Positions 33,681-41,825 of a stretch of 48,542 nt of DNA are shown one piece after another (positions within the stretch are counted from its first letter, which is position 1; every line of letters starts with the position of its first letter). The translations under genes were made by a program, and so were the position numbers. Under the pieces are notes generated by a model, which saw only the letters and a list, made by a program, of their open reading frames with translations, had not been told where the DNA came from and did not search any database. The DNA is from a virus: positions 1 through 48,542 of IMG/VR virus record IMGVR_UViG_3300008952_000087; one strand, written 5' to 3'.

Positions 33681-36600
33681 TTAGACTTGCTTTTGATAGC
33701 TAAAAAATACTGGCAACTCCTCTAATCCTGCTGTTTTCGCAAACCACACCAAATCTTCGTTTCCTGTAATCTTTACTCGGCCGTTTTGTCCAAGTGCCAC
33801 ATAAACAGGCAATTGAGCCCCGGATTTAATGAAGTGTTTATATTTTCCATCAAAATCTGTCTTACTCCCTCTATAGTATCTAGATGCATGTGGCCATAAT
33901 TCACTAACGGGCATCATAACATGGTATTGCATGTTATTGGCATCCATGGGAGCATCATAAATTTGCACTCCCCCTTCTGCCCAATCTAGCACAATATCAT
34001 CCAAAGCCACAGATGGTGTCACCATATCGGGGGCTGGTCTTTTTATCATGCCATAACCGCTTCCCATTCCTCCCCACTCGCTTAAACGTTCGACTGCTTT
34101 TACCTGTCCACGGTCGCGCACCTTGATGCCCTGCACGTCTGCTACAATTCCAGGCACCAACTTAAAGTCGCGGTATTCATCGCGCTGCGCTTGTCCAAAT
34201 AATTCAAACTTAATCTCATATACTCGGTATTCTAGACCGTGACCCAAACGGCGCTGCAGCGTTGTTAAATGGCGTACCGTCGTCACACCTTCAATACCTC
34301 GAATCTGATTCTCAATTTGACTATCGGTACCTGACAATGCAATATTAACAATAACTCCTATCTCTACCTTGTAAATTCTCAAATCAATCTTTTGCTGGAA
34401 GGTGTCGTCTTGCTCCATCATCTTGTCAATTCTCAGAATCTCTTCTTCGATACTCTCGGCCTTTACACCCTTGCGCAATGGGGCACGGATAGTGCCTCGG
34501 TCAGCGGGGCGCCCTTCTTCCTTTTCTCTTGATGCTCTGACGATACGCATAAACTCTTCTCTATCGCCAGCAACCAAAGCATCCATCGCAGCAGACCGAT
34601 CTTCGTCGTTTAGTGCTGCTAGCATATCTGCTCTGTTTCTTGGTCTTTGTTCCTCTTCCCTGGCTGCTTGGCGTAGGGGTTCAATATCGCCGGCGGCCCA
34701 ATCCTCATACCGGCTTGACTCAGGATCAGCAAAGCTGTCATAAAGCTTGCCGTAGCTGGGACCTTTCCATTTGTAGCTGCGCACGACGGCGCCGGGGGTG
34801 CCACCCCTTCTTAGATCTGCTTTAACTAAACGATCCCAGTGATGAGGTGCGTTGTGATTATCTTGGTCAGGCTCCACAGTATTCAAGCTGGCTTGTTGGA
34901 CCGGCCGCAGGAACTGGTTGATAAAAACTCTTCTTTCGAGCTTCATCATATCATCCCACGCCTCTTTGAACCACAAGATTAAAGCTTTGGCTGCTGTGGC
35001 GCGTGGGTTGTGGCGAGGATCATCACGAGGAACATCATCAAATCCCATGGCATAAGCATCGAGCGCGTTAAGGATCACTTCGGCTGTGCCCTTGGACACC
35101 GAGGCTTCGTCTGCGATTCTCTTCTTTTCCGCGTATTCTTCAATAGCTTCAGAATAGATGGTTTCAAAAGCTTTCTTCACTGTATCTATGTGGTCGTCAA
35201 TATACTTCACGAACTTGATAGCGCCTTCAATCTCTTCGTCGGTGTCTACCGAATGCACTGTAATTCTCATTCCGAATCCTAAGTATGCGGATTCAGGCGT
35301 TGGAAGGCTATTCACTTGGTGTGGAGTTAAAACGTTGTCGTTCACAAGCCAAGTGGTCAGTTCTACATTTTTAGCAAAGTCGATGCCCATCGCATCTTCA
35401 GGCTCATCATACTTGGAATCTCCAAAGTCCATCTTCAATTGACGTGCCGCATAAGCATTAGCTTCTTGTTCAAGCCTCTCAAGCTCCTTGATCAATGCTT
35501 GTTGGGCTGCTCCTGTGTGGGCGATATAATACTGAATTCCAAAGTATTTTTGTGTACCGCCTATAATCTTTATCACATCCCCTATTGAAAGTTCGCGGGG
35601 AGTTCCGCTGACAGTTGTGCGCGGGAAAAGGGTTGAAGGAACAATGACATTGGTGGGGATGTAGTGTTCTGCACCCTTGTTAGAAACTAGTTTGAATATC
35701 ATTTCGCCATCATCATCGGGACCAATGTAAGTAAAGTTGCCTAGGTCGGCCGCCCATGCTGCGTGTTCTTTACTGTCGGCTGTCTTATCGAATTTGTTCG
35801 GTTCAATGTAGTCTTCTTTAACAAGTGCTCTCCGAATCTTCTCTATAATCTCATCATATTTGTCATCCCAGTCGTTTTTAATAAAATCTAAAAAGCTTTC
35901 AACATCGTCGGGCTCGTTACAATCGTCGCAGCTAATACGGTAATTCACTTCAAGATAGGGCTGACCAGCCCCTGCTTTGCCCGAATCCTCCATCACTTCC
36001 CATTCTGTTTCATCGGGATATTCCCACTCGATCAATTGTTGGAAGTGATTACGCTCTACGTAATTCCCTCCCCAGCTACGAGGAATGGGGGACGCGTCTG
36101 GGGCGCGTTCCAATACGCGGCCGCCCTGTCCTGTCCACAAGCCGGGGTACCAACCTTGATCCTGTCCGAGTTCAACTTCATAGATCTCTTTCCACCCTGT
36201 GAGTGGAACCTTTATCATCATATTGGCGGACGCCCCCACATATAAGTGCTCGTCTCCGTCGCCATGATCCTCAACTTCTGCATAGAAAGAACAATGCTCC
36301 AAAGAATTTATAGATTGCTGTTGGATTTCTTCGATCTGTTCGTTCCACTCATCATAACGACTTGGATTCTCGTTGTCTACATTATCATAATTCGAGTAGG
36401 GGTCAGAATCAACATCTGGGTCAAAACCAAAAAATAGGTTGAGAATTGTCCCATCTTCGTTGTCCTCGTAAGAGCCTCCACTACGGGACAGGTCATACCA
36501 AGACGGTGGACCATCGTCACGGAAAAGGTGCCTTTGTTCATCATATGCCCACTTTCCAACTGCCGACCCAAAACCAGGGGCGCTGAGTCCATAAATACGT

Positions 36601-38162
36601 TTTTCGGGAACTGCGAATTCTGAATCAGTAGCATTATCTACAAACCGACGCAACCGGACACGAGACGTGGCGCCAATGCCTTCCACGTCTCTCCTCTTGT
36701 CTCGGAAAATCTCTTGGTTGTCGAATTCTGAGATGTCTCCTGCGGCTATCTTGCCTTTGTAGTCTTGGTTTTTGAGAAGTTGTCCAAACAATTCCTCTGT
36801 GGCAGCGTCCCTAAGGGGATTGCGGCCGCTGTCGTCAACACCTCCCCATTCTTGCTTCCCACCATTATTCCTATTCTTTGGTTCTTCACCCCAGAAAGTT
36901 TTAAACCGGCGAAGAGTTTCGCGAAACTTAGCTCCCTTGGTGCCGGCTGGCTTTCGCACATGCTTAGCAAGCTCATCGCGCACAGACCCTCGGCTCAAAA
37001 GCCACCTGGCATAGTCTACTACCTCTTTGTCCCAATGTTCCGCTGGCGCGGCAAGATCTTTCTCCACCATTGACCACTCGCGACCCTTGATCTTGGCTTC
37101 TACTGCTTTCTCAACTTCTTCATCAGTAATCTCGCCGCGCACAAGAGGAGGAAGATCGTCGTGTCCAAAGCGCTTGTCGTCTTTAATAGCGTCTACGGCA
37201 AGCTCAAAGAGGGGAGGGTCACCTAACGCCCTAACCAATGCTCTGTACATTGGGTCAGGCTCGCGCTCAAGGTCGCCCAAAATCACCCTCTTGATCCATT
37301 TTTCTGCAGCTTGTTTGTGTTCTTGACCGCGTGCAGGTGGGGGATCTTTTTCAGGCGTTATTGCTCGATAATCACCTTTCATTAGCTTTTCATACTCATC
37401 CTCATCTACCAAATAGGCGATGGGGCCATGTCCACGAGACTCGTCAATCGCACACTCGAAGTGAGAACTTCCTTCGCTATGGCAGGATCTGATGTTCTCA
37501 ATGTCGCTCATGCGCAACACATCGAGCGGATGTCGCGACAAAATCACCATCATCTGGTTCGTTGACTCAGGATTGTTAAAGGCTTCCTCTACTTGGCGCC
37601 AGTTGTTATCTTTTGTATAAAAGGTTTGTTTCTTGCGCCACCATTCCTTAAGGTCTTCTGGAATACTTTTGTTTTTGAGGATAACGCGCGAAAGGGGTCG
37701 CTCTTCAGTTTTAGTAATCGTTTCGCCGGCGCGCGGTCCTTTCGGAATGGTAACCGTTCGCACTTTGGCAATACGCAAATCGGCCACTTCTATTTCTTTA
37801 TCATATTCTTCGCCGCCATCTTGCCTCCGCAACTTCTGCTTAACATAGCGCGTGGGAAAGTGCGGGCGTTCCCACTCTTCAAGTTCCTCGTCTGGAGAAA
37901 TTTCCCATTCTTGATCCGTTAAAATATTCACGATCTTTTGAAGCTTAATAGCGTCTGGATTCTTTAAGGGTATGGCGCGCCGCAGTTTGCCATCAAAGAG
38001 TTCGTCAAAGGATAGCTTGGAATAGTCATCGCCAAACCAGTCCATAACATTCGTTGCTTGGTGGCGAGAGATCTCGTCTATCGATTGACATTTCTTCGAA
38101 GAAGTGGTGGTTTTTTTGCTTTCTTGTAAAAATTTAAACCAGGCGCCAGTTGCAATATCCAT
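33681..38162 (-). CDS. Giant tagged protein with shared Cys/His domain and ParB-like C-terminus
   Basis: 1493 aa. The tag MDIATGAWFKFLQES opens it. Near residues 210-260, SRHPLDVLRMSDIENIRSCH, FECAIDESRGHG and PIAYLVDEDE repeat the block of the 819-aa protein; RIYGLSAPGF and SGGSYED follow. Residues about 1150-1240 are charged and Arg/Glu-rich. Near 1260-1360 is a ferredoxin-like stretch (IRGIEGVTTVRHL). The last 85 residues (PVYVALGQNGRVKITGNEDL, VWFAKTAGLEELPVFF) resemble ParB/Srx-like domains. Function unknown; the tag suggests virion location. Confidence 0.7.
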   Translation of the reverse strand: MDIATGAWFKFLQESKKTTTSSKKCQSIDEISRHQATNVMDWFGDDYSKLSFDELFDGKLRRAIPLKNPDAIKLQKIVNILTDQEWEISPDEELEEWERPHFPTRYVKQKLRRQDGGEEYDKEIEVADLRIAKVRTVTIPKGPRAGETITKTEERPLSRVILKNKSIPEDLKEWWRKKQTFYTKDNNWRQVEEAFNNPESTNQMMVILSRHPLDVLRMSDIENIRSCHSEGSSHFECAIDESRGHGPIAYLVDEDEYEKLMKGDYRAITPEKDPPPARGQEHKQAAEKWIKRVILGDLEREPDPMYRALVRALGDPPLFELAVDAIKDDKRFGHDDLPPLVRGEITDEEVEKAVEAKIKGREWSMVEKDLAAPAEHWDKEVVDYARWLLSRGSVRDELAKHVRKPAGTKGAKFRETLRRFKTFWGEEPKNRNNGGKQEWGGVDDSGRNPLRDAATEELFGQLLKNQDYKGKIAAGDISEFDNQEIFRDKRRDVEGIGATSRVRLRRFVDNATDSEFAVPEKRIYGLSAPGFGSAVGKWAYDEQRHLFRDDGPPSWYDLSRSGGSYEDNEDGTILNLFFGFDPDVDSDPYSNYDNVDNENPSRYDEWNEQIEEIQQQSINSLEHCSFYAEVEDHGDGDEHLYVGASANMMIKVPLTGWKEIYEVELGQDQGWYPGLWTGQGGRVLERAPDASPIPRSWGGNYVERNHFQQLIEWEYPDETEWEVMEDSGKAGAGQPYLEVNYRISCDDCNEPDDVESFLDFIKNDWDDKYDEIIEKIRRALVKEDYIEPNKFDKTADSKEHAAWAADLGNFTYIGPDDDGEMIFKLVSNKGAEHYIPTNVIVPSTLFPRTTVSGTPRELSIGDVIKIIGGTQKYFGIQYYIAHTGAAQQALIKELERLEQEANAYAARQLKMDFGDSKYDEPEDAMGIDFAKNVELTTWLVNDNVLTPHQVNSLPTPESAYLGFGMRITVHSVDTDEEIEGAIKFVKYIDDHIDTVKKAFETIYSEAIEEYAEKKRIADEASVSKGTAEVILNALDAYAMGFDDVPRDDPRHNPRATAAKALILWFKEAWDDMMKLERRVFINQFLRPVQQASLNTVEPDQDNHNAPHHWDRLVKADLRRGGTPGAVVRSYKWKGPSYGKLYDSFADPESSRYEDWAAGDIEPLRQAAREEEQRPRNRADMLAALNDEDRSAAMDALVAGDREEFMRIVRASREKEEGRPADRGTIRAPLRKGVKAESIEEEILRIDKMMEQDDTFQQKIDLRIYKVEIGVIVNIALSGTDSQIENQIRGIEGVTTVRHLTTLQRRLGHGLEYRVYEIKFELFGQAQRDEYRDFKLVPGIVADVQGIKVRDRGQVKAVERLSEWGGMGSGYGMIKRPAPDMVTPSVALDDIVLDWAEGGVQIYDAPMDANNMQYHVMMPVSELWPHASRYYRGSKTDFDGKYKHFIKSGAQLPVYVALGQNGRVKITGNEDLVWFAKTAGLEELPVFFSYQKQV

Positions 38163-38204
38163 CTTATTCTACTCCTACGATATAAATAGTTAGTATTTGC
38201 TGAT

Positions 38205-38555
38205 TCATCTCCAAAGTAATTGGATCAACGCAATGATGAACGCTAAAAGCACGCATGTCATCGTCTTAGCTGTAAACATGCTTTCACTTAAAAAATACCA
38301 CGTAAGCACAGGGAAAGTTAAATAGGACAACGCGAAAATTAAGAACCTTGGTCCCCATATTTCTCCCATTTCAGCATAAGCCAGTTGCATGCCATACCAA
38401 AAGCACAAAGAGGCAGGAAAAGTAAAAATAATTATTGGAAGGAAAGGTTTATTTGACCACCACTCCCACACAAATTGAGAATTAAGATGAAACCAACCCA
38501 ATGCCTGCCCTGCCGTAAACAAAACACATGCATATAAAATTTTAGAAGTTAACAA
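38205..38555 (-). CDS. Four-span membrane protein, 116 aa
   Basis: Spans at about residues 3-20, 38-56, 70-88 and 95-114 (KILYACVLFTAGQALGWF; FLPIIIFTFPASLCFWYG; FLIFALSYLTFPVLTWYF; MTCVLLAFIIALIQLLW). Size and topology resemble half-size DMT/SMR transporters; a similar membrane protein recurs in marine phages. The substrate is unknown. Confidence 0.65.
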   Translation of the reverse strand: MLTSKILYACVLFTAGQALGWFHLNSQFVWEWWSNKPFLPIIIFTFPASLCFWYGMQLAYAEMGEIWGPRFLIFALSYLTFPVLTWYFLSESMFTAKTMTCVLLAFIIALIQLLWR

Positions 38556-39300
38556 TTATTAGCTCCTCACAATTATCGCGATTGGAAGTGGGGCGCCCAT
38601 ATTTATCAATCATGTGAATATCATAATCAGCATACATTTGAAAAAGTTGGGGGTGTTTTTGATAAACGATAATCATCTTTTTATCCATGCTTTGAACTCG
38701 GGCATGTAAATCGCGATGATTAATAGAAGCCATATCGTGCCCTCGGCTCTTTCCATATTCAAATAGGTTAAAATTAAACTTACCTGCTGGCAATAAAATA
38801 AAATCTGTATGTGTTGCCACACTGAGCCCCTCAAGCGCATTTTCTTCTTTATCCCAAAAGGGATGAAAGTTGATCCCCTCGAAGTTTTTTAAATACCTAA
38901 TTGATTCGGGGGTAAAATGTGTCTTCGTAAGTCCCCCAGTAGATGTTTTTCCATATTCAGAGCAACGATTCAAAAGGAAAAAGAAGGCAGCACGAGTATA
39001 TACATCCCCAAACTGAGGCCATGATTCTTGTAAATAATGAAACAACATGGAATCCAATTGAGGATAAAACTCTTCGACCGCTGCCACCACTTTTTCTTTA
39101 TTAGTTTTAATCGCTGCCCAGAATTCATAAATCACATGCTTATTAGTGTGCGCAATCACAGTTCTGTTGCTGCGAGCTAATGCTAACTCTACATCTCCTG
39201 CATATAACATGAAAGAACTAATAGTGCTCTCTGGTGGGATCAAATCTTTAAGAAATTTACCGCTTTTAGAGGAAAGCGGAGATCTAATCGGAGACTTCAT
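38542..39300 (-). CDS. D12-class adenine methyltransferase-like protein lacking DPPY
   Basis: 252 aa from MKSPIRSPLSSKSGKFLKDL; a TTG at 39315 is possible. FMLYAGDVELALARSN, AAFFFLLNRCSEYGKTS and a late INHRDL follow the order of D12-class (Dam) methyltransferases. But the D-P-P-Y site is replaced by FILLPAGKFN, so it may not transfer methyl groups. I read it as a repurposed or decayed methyltransferase fold. Moderate certainty. Confidence 0.5.
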   Translation of the reverse strand: MKSPIRSPLSSKSGKFLKDLIPPESTISSFMLYAGDVELALARSNRTVIAHTNKHVIYEFWAAIKTNKEKVVAAVEEFYPQLDSMLFHYLQESWPQFGDVYTRAAFFFLLNRCSEYGKTSTGGLTKTHFTPESIRYLKNFEGINFHPFWDKEENALEGLSVATHTDFILLPAGKFNFNLFEYGKSRGHDMASINHRDLHARVQSMDKKMIIVYQKHPQLFQMYADYDIHMIDKYGRPTSNRDNCEELIIVNF

Positions 39301-39670
39301 CTTTATTGGTCCCAATCGATTCTTTGAGAGCTTCTAGTTTGCTTCCCAATTCTTCCATGTGCTCAACAGTTGTCGCTTGCGACGGCACGGGAACATTTGG
39401 CTGACCATAAGATTCTTGAGCTTTATAGTTAAGGTATCCAACAATTATATGAGACACATCATTTAATCTATGATCGATAGAAGCCAACGTGAGCCTAATT
39501 TTGTCAAGCCGCTCTGCCATCTCATAAGATAAAATAACATCTGCAGGCTCGAGCCTACAATCAGCCTGCAAACTTTGATACTCTATAAAAGCGCTCTCTA
39601 AGAGTCGCCCCGCTTCGCGTGCCAAATCTTCTATATCAACTGAATATTGAATATTTATTCTTTGTCCCAT
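39284..39670 (-). CDS. Hypothetical helical protein, 128 aa
   Basis: MGQRINIQYSVDIEDLAREA, then GRLLESAFIEYQSLQADCRL, AERLDKIRLTLASIDHRLND. Mostly alpha-helical with an acidic C-terminal tail. It begins within 2 nt of the upstream gene. Function unknown. Confidence 0.63.
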   Translation of the reverse strand: MGQRINIQYSVDIEDLAREAGRLLESAFIEYQSLQADCRLEPADVILSYEMAERLDKIRLTLASIDHRLNDVSHIIVGYLNYKAQESYGQPNVPVPSQATTVEHMEELGSKLEALKESIGTNKDEVSD

Positions 39671-39671
39671 T

Positions 39672-39980
39672 CTATCCTCTTAATACTTTTTTAGCAGTGA
39701 AGGTGTCTGGCTCTATATTTAGTTCTGTTTCTATGAGTTTGGGATCCCCCACTACCACAATATCAGTGCCTGTATGTCCCCGATTAATAGTCACCTTAGA
39801 AAACCTATGATTGGGATCTAGTCCATCTGATATCAGCCCTCTTTCGTTTAGTTCTTGAATCATTTTCTCTTCTCGGATCATAATCACATGCCGTGGGTTA
39901 ACAAATATTTCCCGTAACATATAATTTTGTCGTGTTGTCACGGCTCCATTACTGCAAACTTCTGTCAGTTTAACTAACAT
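39672..39980 (-). CDS. Conserved small phage protein, FlbD-like
   Basis: 102 aa. MLVKLTEVCSNGAV, then REIFVNPRHVIMIREE and RFSKVTINRGHTGTDIVVVG. The L-T...F-V-N-P...I order resembles FlbD-like mini-proteins found in several phages, though extended. Role unclear. Confidence 0.62.
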   Translation of the reverse strand: MLVKLTEVCSNGAVTTRQNYMLREIFVNPRHVIMIREEKMIQELNERGLISDGLDPNHRFSKVTINRGHTGTDIVVVGDPKLIETELNIEPDTFTAKKVLRG

Positions 39981-40191
39981 TGTTAGGCTCCATTGGATAA
40001 ATCTTGCGAGTGGGGGCAGTCCAACGCTGTCCAGCTACCATCACCTCTACCCACGCTTGATTAGCGTCTCCGCTAATAAATACTCCTACCTGTGGCTTAT
40101 CTATTTTTAAAATGCTGGAAGGACACTCAATGTCCTCTTGTAATATGACTCCTTGAGGAATATATACTAAATCTCCTGGGTTAAATTTCAT
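39970..40191 (-). CDS. SH3-like protein next to GroEL
   Basis: 73 aa. MKFNPGDLVYIPQGVILQED, then QVGVFISGDANQAWVEVMVA and W. The family pattern is GDLV / VGVF / WVEV / W. It lies 5 nt after groEL; a GroES-like role is tempting by position but the GroES mobile-loop motif is absent. Confidence 0.62.
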   Translation of the reverse strand: MKFNPGDLVYIPQGVILQEDIECPSSILKIDKPQVGVFISGDANQAWVEVMVAGQRWTAPTRKIYPMEPNNVS

Positions 40192-40196
40192 TTTGG

Positions 40197-41768
40197 TTAC
40201 TCCGTTTGTATAATACCATAGTTAGTTGTGATGAGGGTACCGGCACAACTAATTGCATTTTGCAGCGCTGTGCGCGTCACCTTCACCGGATCGATGATTC
40301 CGTTTTCATAAAGATCAACTAACTCATCTTGACGGAAATCCCATCCAGTTTTTTCATCAGTCTCTGTGATCTTTTGAATGATGATGTCCGCTGATTTTCC
40401 TGCATTCTGAGCCATTTGTCTAAGAGGGGCGCAGCAAGCGGCTTGGACAATAGAGCGAGCCAAAGTATGCTCGCCGGCGCTCCCTAAAGATGCCAATGCC
40501 ATACCGCTGCGCAATAAAGCAGTGCCTCCTCCTCCTACTATTCCCTCTTCTTGCGCCGACCGCACAGCCTCTAAGGCGTCTTCAATACGATGTTTGCGCT
40601 CTGTCATCTCAATTTCTGTGGCTCCCCCCACATGGATAACCGCTACCCCGGACGACAATCTCACAATACGCTCTTGGATCTGCTCGCACTTTTGAATTGA
40701 TTCAGTCTGACTAATCAGTGCTTTTAAATTCTCAATGCGTTCTTCTACTTTTTCAAAATTTGCATGTCCTCCCACAAGAGTAGTCCTGTATTGAGTACTT
40801 TCAATAAACTTGGCGCTTCCTAGGTGAGACATTTGCACGTCCGGTAACTTAATACCGCTTTCGCGAGTTATAAAGGTTGCACCAATTGAAGTTGCGAGAT
40901 CATCTAAGGTGTGGCGCCTTTCTTCTCCATATCGCGGTGCTTTGATAGCGGCCACTTTCATAGTGCCACGCATGGCATTCATAATAAGAGCCGCTAAAGC
41001 TTGACCTTCTATATCTTCTGCAACAATGACTAGGGGGCGCCCTTCTCTTGCCATCATTTCCAAAAGAGGTAAAATTTGTTCTACAGTTGTAATCTTATAG
41101 TCGGTTACCAAAATGAGCGGCTCCTCATGGTGCATAACCGCCCTGCGCTCATCGGTAACAAAAGCGCCGGCGCAGTACCCAGCATCAAACCTAAACCCCT
41201 CTGTAACGTCAAGGGAAGTTTCCAGCGACCGTGACTCTTCAATGGTGATTGATCCGTCTTGTCCAACGCGATCAACAGCTAACGCAATAAGTTCACCTAT
41301 TGTCTTATCATTGTTTGCGGATATAGTGGCAATATGCTGAATGTCTTCGATGCTTTGCACTGGGCGCGCCAATTCTTTAAGGTTGGCTGTTACTTCCTGC
41401 ACTACCGAATTCAATCCTCGTTGTAATTCTATCGGAGACATGCCGGCTAAAATATATTTCTGAGATTCTAATAGGATTGATCGCGCTAGCACTGTAGCCG
41501 TTGTGGTCCCGTCACCAGCGTCACTATTAGTTTGAATAGCTGCCTGTTTGATAATTTGGGCGCCTGCATTTTCGAAAGGATCATCAAGCGCAACAAAATG
41601 CGCTACCGTGACCCCATCTTTTGTAATAAAAGGAATCTTCCCCTTTTCCTGCAACAAAACATTACGACCACGTGGTCCCAATGTAGACGCAACGTTGTCT
41701 GTCAGAACATTTACTCCCTTCATAATTTTTTGTTGTAAACTTTCTTTACTCTCATAATCTCTACTCAA
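40197..41768 (-). CDS. groEL: GroEL-type chaperonin (Hsp60)
   Basis: 523 aa, close to full length. GPRGRNVLLQEKG and DAGDGTTTATVLARSI near residue 85 hold the ATPase site, with GGGGTALLRSG near 402. The C-terminal GGM tail of many bacterial GroELs is missing. TTG is the start (S-R-D-Y-E-S), preceded by GAGGTG, behind its own promoter. Phage chaperonins are known in a few large phages and likely fold capsid or other bulky proteins; no clear GroES is in the window. Confidence 0.95.
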   Translation of the reverse strand: MSRDYESKESLQQKIMKGVNVLTDNVASTLGPRGRNVLLQEKGKIPFITKDGVTVAHFVALDDPFENAGAQIIKQAAIQTNSDAGDGTTTATVLARSILLESQKYILAGMSPIELQRGLNSVVQEVTANLKELARPVQSIEDIQHIATISANNDKTIGELIALAVDRVGQDGSITIEESRSLETSLDVTEGFRFDAGYCAGAFVTDERRAVMHHEEPLILVTDYKITTVEQILPLLEMMAREGRPLVIVAEDIEGQALAALIMNAMRGTMKVAAIKAPRYGEERRHTLDDLATSIGATFITRESGIKLPDVQMSHLGSAKFIESTQYRTTLVGGHANFEKVEERIENLKALISQTESIQKCEQIQERIVRLSSGVAVIHVGGATEIEMTERKHRIEDALEAVRSAQEEGIVGGGGTALLRSGMALASLGSAGEHTLARSIVQAACCAPLRQMAQNAGKSADIIIQKITETDEKTGWDFRQDELVDLYENGIIDPVKVTRTALQNAISCAGTLITTNYGIIQTE

Positions 41769-41786
41769 TGCTCACCTCATGTTAAT

Positions 41787-41815
41787 AGTATAATCTCTTT
41801 TAAACAGTTTGTCAA
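41787..41815 (-). promoter_or_regulatory. Sigma-70 promoter for groEL
   Basis: TTGACA, 17-nt spacer, TATACT. The -10 is 18 nt before the TTG. No upstream extra boxes and no CIRCE-like inverted repeat are seen. Confidence 0.8.
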
Positions 41816-41825
41816 GTTATTTATT

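Noticed and set aside
38180-38187. TATAAATA late promoter on the plus strand
   Set aside because: No plus-strand gene follows it.
39970-40191. GroES gene next to groEL
   Set aside because: The protein follows the small SH3-like pattern and lacks the mobile loop and the typical V-G-D-x-V-x-F with roof motif.
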